DNA of 64,000 nucleotides from Sipunculus nudus (Eukaryota > Annelida > Sipuncula > Golfingiida > Sipunculidae): assembly GCA_026874595.1 (NCBI GenBank), contig CM049310.1, positions 87,211,056-87,275,055 of the forward strand. Reading direction: 5' to 3'. Positions 61,547-64,000 of this stretch are shown here, piece by piece (position 1 is the stretch's first letter; each line of letters begins with the position of its first letter). The notes below the pieces were generated by a model, which was not told the DNA's origin, did not search any database, and saw only the letters and a program-made list of their open reading frames with translations. Made by a program: the position numbers and the translations under genes.

Positions 61547-63106
61547 TATATAATATGTGTGTTTGTGTGTACATATGAGTACATTTTAAACTAAATTATC
61601 TCATAAAATCATAATTTTGAGATTGAACAAATAAAAAAGCACACGTGCAGGAATTTACCATAATAATTACCATAATGCCCAGAGATATTCTGTAGCGGTA
61701 CAGGTAAGTTGTAAAAATGTTATTTTTTAGTAAAATATTTAAATTTCATAAAATACTATAAAAGTAAGGAAAAATCAACCAGTTACAGAAATCCCAAACT
61801 TTCTATATACCAAAATGTAGAGCACATTCTCTGCTTTGGATTAAATGAAGCAAATTTGCTGGGCAGAAATGTCAATAATAGTTGGACTCTTAGTATCACA
61901 AGTCAGACTTTGGAATGTGAACAATTTCGTGGTATAGGACAACCAGCTGGTTAAACTCTCAAGGAAATATTTTAACATGAAGATTGTGATTCTTGTTCAT
62001 CATCATTTCAATTGTTTATCATTCATCATATCATTTTCTTATATGCATTTGCATCCTCATACAAAAACTAACTTTGTGGTCATACAGTACATAGGTACAG
62101 GTATGTATAAAAAACACTGAACGTTACCGCGGATGTTAGTTTTAGAATCTTTTAGTTTACATCCAAATCATGATATTTAACTGCAGCATTTATTTCAAGA
62201 ACAAGGAAACAGTCTTCATTTTTTAGTTTTAAGTTACATTGCACTTACATATTTCCTTAATATATTTGTCCACCACAAATATTTGGTTGCATAACAATAT
62301 ATGAGAAGTATTCCGTTATTATATATTATAATGTATAAATATAGTGACATCTAGATTTATTTGGAGGGGGAGTAAACATGCAGTTTATATATGGATATTT
62401 AGTTAACATGTCATTCACAATTCTCATTGTAATTATATCAGCCTTGTTATATGCATATTTATAAATGGTGTGTGTAATGACAGTGTTCTTATTTCGGTTA
62501 CAATTTGAATCAGTCATTATACAATGAAACTTATTTGAGTTTTTATGCATAATGATATTGTGTAACCTCATGTAATGGGTTTATTTTTGTATTGGGTCTT
62601 TTGTTGGAATAAAATCTAATAAATGCAAATACGTTATGTTCGTATCGTTCTTGTATATATGCTGGGCTTATCTCTATAAATCCTTTCATGTGCAGTTGTA
62701 CTGAAATTTCAAACACAGTTAATTAAAAAGACTTAAGGATCATTTTCCACTTAATATATGGAAACCTTTTTCTTAAGAGTAGAAGTGAGACTAAACTATT
62801 TGTTTGTGCATATGCATGTTTGCGTGTGTTTGTGTGGGAGAGAAAGAGTGAGAGGGAAGAAAGAGAGAAGAATATAAAGATAAAAAGGAAATGAAAATTA
62901 GTCATGAGATTTTGCATGATGCATGGTAGCCCTGGAACAGCTACCTGTAAGGATGTATTGCTTCCACAGAATAATAAAATCACAATCTAAAATTGGTGAC
63001 AATAAAAGCGCTGAATCGGAGACATTGCTTGAGGCTCTAAATATATTCAGAATGGTATTTTTTTATAATATTGTATGAATGGATGAACGAACAAGAAAGA
63101 TCAAAA
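61036..63106. other. Right-hand spacer
   Basis: No exon recognised. A (TA)n tract with short interruptions lies at 61496-61552 and a (GA)-rich stretch at about 62838-62880. Confidence 0.45.
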
Positions 63107-63116
63107 TTATATATAT

Positions 63117-63174
<58 letters not shown>
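63107..63174. repeat. (TA)n microsatellite
   Basis: About 33 TA units with one interruption. It is followed by three 'ggtga(c/t)cac(a/g)taa' strings near 63213, 63253 and 63308. Confidence 0.95.
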
Positions 63175-63177
<3 letters not shown>

Positions 63178-63667
63178 AGGGTTATAGATTATAGACACAT
63201 TTCAACAAAAAAAGGTGACCACATAACCCGGATCAACAAAGGGACAAACATGGGTGATCACGTAACCTCCATCAATAAAACCGCCGCCAACAAATAGACA
63301 GACATCGGTGATCACATAATAAAAAATATGTATGATTGACGAATATTGTTTTACAATATAGATGTAAATCATTCTTTTTTTACAAAAGCTTATAAAATTA
63401 ATATGAAAAAAATGTTAGTCACATCATTCTAGTAACTATTAAAATCATGTCAGATTGGTGTTTGATCTGGTGTAACTGACACATAAGAAAATATGACTAA
63501 CTCGACTGAAAGTCCTAGTGTCGTTGATGTGTTGCATACAGATTACAGGATTTTAACGAAACATTAAGGCTCCGCCAGTATAGAAAAATGCAGGACTTTT
63601 AGATTTTCTTGTGAACCCTTATATATACCTTTGAATTATATAAATATTTGGGGTTTTTTTTATTATT

Positions 63668-63960
63668 TGACCCACCTTAAAATGGGTCTGACCCAATAAC
63701 CGGTCGGATTATTAATAATATCAGTGTATGAACAACGGCAGATTGGACTATGCCAAGTTTTAAGCTAATCCAAAGACACTGGGGTCGATAAATGGGCTGA
63801 CCCATCTTAAGATGGGTCCCATCCAATGACCGATATCCCTTATATGGTCTGATCCATAACGCCACTTCGAAACCTTTTACCCAGACATTGGGTATCGGTA
63901 AATGGACCTGACCCACCTCAAGATCGGTTATTTGGTAAGACTTAGCTAAAAATGGGTCAG
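63668..63960. repeat. Palindrome-rich short repeat cluster (GACCCA...TGGGTC)
   Basis: Units near 63670, 63799 and 63908 each begin with a GACCCA arm. The first is GACCCACCTTAAAATGGGTC (imperfect palindrome), the second GACCCATCTTAAGATGGGTC, a perfect 20-bp palindrome at 63799-63818, and the third is eroded. Between them 'ccaata(a)ccg' and 'ccaatgaccg' recur. Unit length about 110-130 bp. Confidence 0.6.
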
Positions 63961-64000
63961 ATCGGAAGAAAGCGCGCAACATGAAAATATATTGTTGAAA

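Noticed and set aside
1-64000. CRISPR array, bacterial operons, tRNA or rRNA genes
   Set aside because: Regular repeats are microsatellites or satellites; no cloverleaf with both internal promoter boxes or rRNA core sequence was recognised, and genes are intron-split.

Overview
The window is eukaryotic nuclear DNA. Genes are split by GT-AG introns, introns and spacers are AT-rich and full of (TA)n, (AC)n and poly-C tracts, and there are decayed LINE retrotransposons, a satellite array and local duplications. A KS-AT-DH-KR-ACP animal-type polyketide synthase, a multi-domain C-type-lectin receptor and a Patched-family protein together suggest a marine lophotrochozoan. A mollusc, perhaps a bivalve, is most likely, but that assignment is inference.

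Left part (about 0.4-9.6 kb, + strand): a seven-exon gene at 4008-8821 encodes a predicted 428-residue type I membrane receptor. It has a signal peptide, two C-type-lectin-like domains, one transmembrane helix and a tyrosine-containing cytoplasmic tail, and every exon junction keeps phase. Upstream at 519-2266 lies a decayed paralogue of its 3' half, with stops in three of the four matching exons and an apparent 1-nt loss; it arose by a local duplication of about 2.2-2.5 kb.

9.6-20.7 kb: no gene is supported. It holds two LINE remnants, a (TA)n tract followed by a hairpin-bearing direct repeat, and a roughly 137-bp satellite array at 16120-17125.

Middle (20705-34446, - strand): an eight-exon type I polyketide synthase of about 2298 residues, ordered KS-AT-DH-(degenerate KR/ER-like region)-KR-ACP. 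The last two exons add a pleckstrin-homology-like domain where a thioesterase might be expected. The assembled sequence carries one apparent +1 frameshift in an A7 run at the start of the DH domain (T7 at 26319-26325 on the + strand). It could be an assembly or sequencing indel, a null allele or, less likely, recoding.

34.4-50.6 kb: no convincing gene. A duplicated block of several kb (39.2-43.1 kb, 44.1-44.8 kb, then again at 45.0-47.0 and 48.6-49.45 kb) contains a 5'-truncated LINE bounded by a perfect 12-bp target-site duplication and present in only one copy.

Right part (50.6-61.0 kb, + strand): a Patched-domain (PTCHD/PTR-like, RND fold) membrane protein with three certain coding exons at 56032-60997. 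A phase-compatible candidate 5' exon lies at 50609-50720. The last 3 kb is non-coding, with (TA)n tracts and a short palindrome-rich repeat cluster.

The three genes show no evident common pathway. The lectin receptor looks immune or recognition related, the synthase makes an unknown reduced polyketide or lipid, and the Patched-like protein is a probable sterol or lipid-handling membrane protein.
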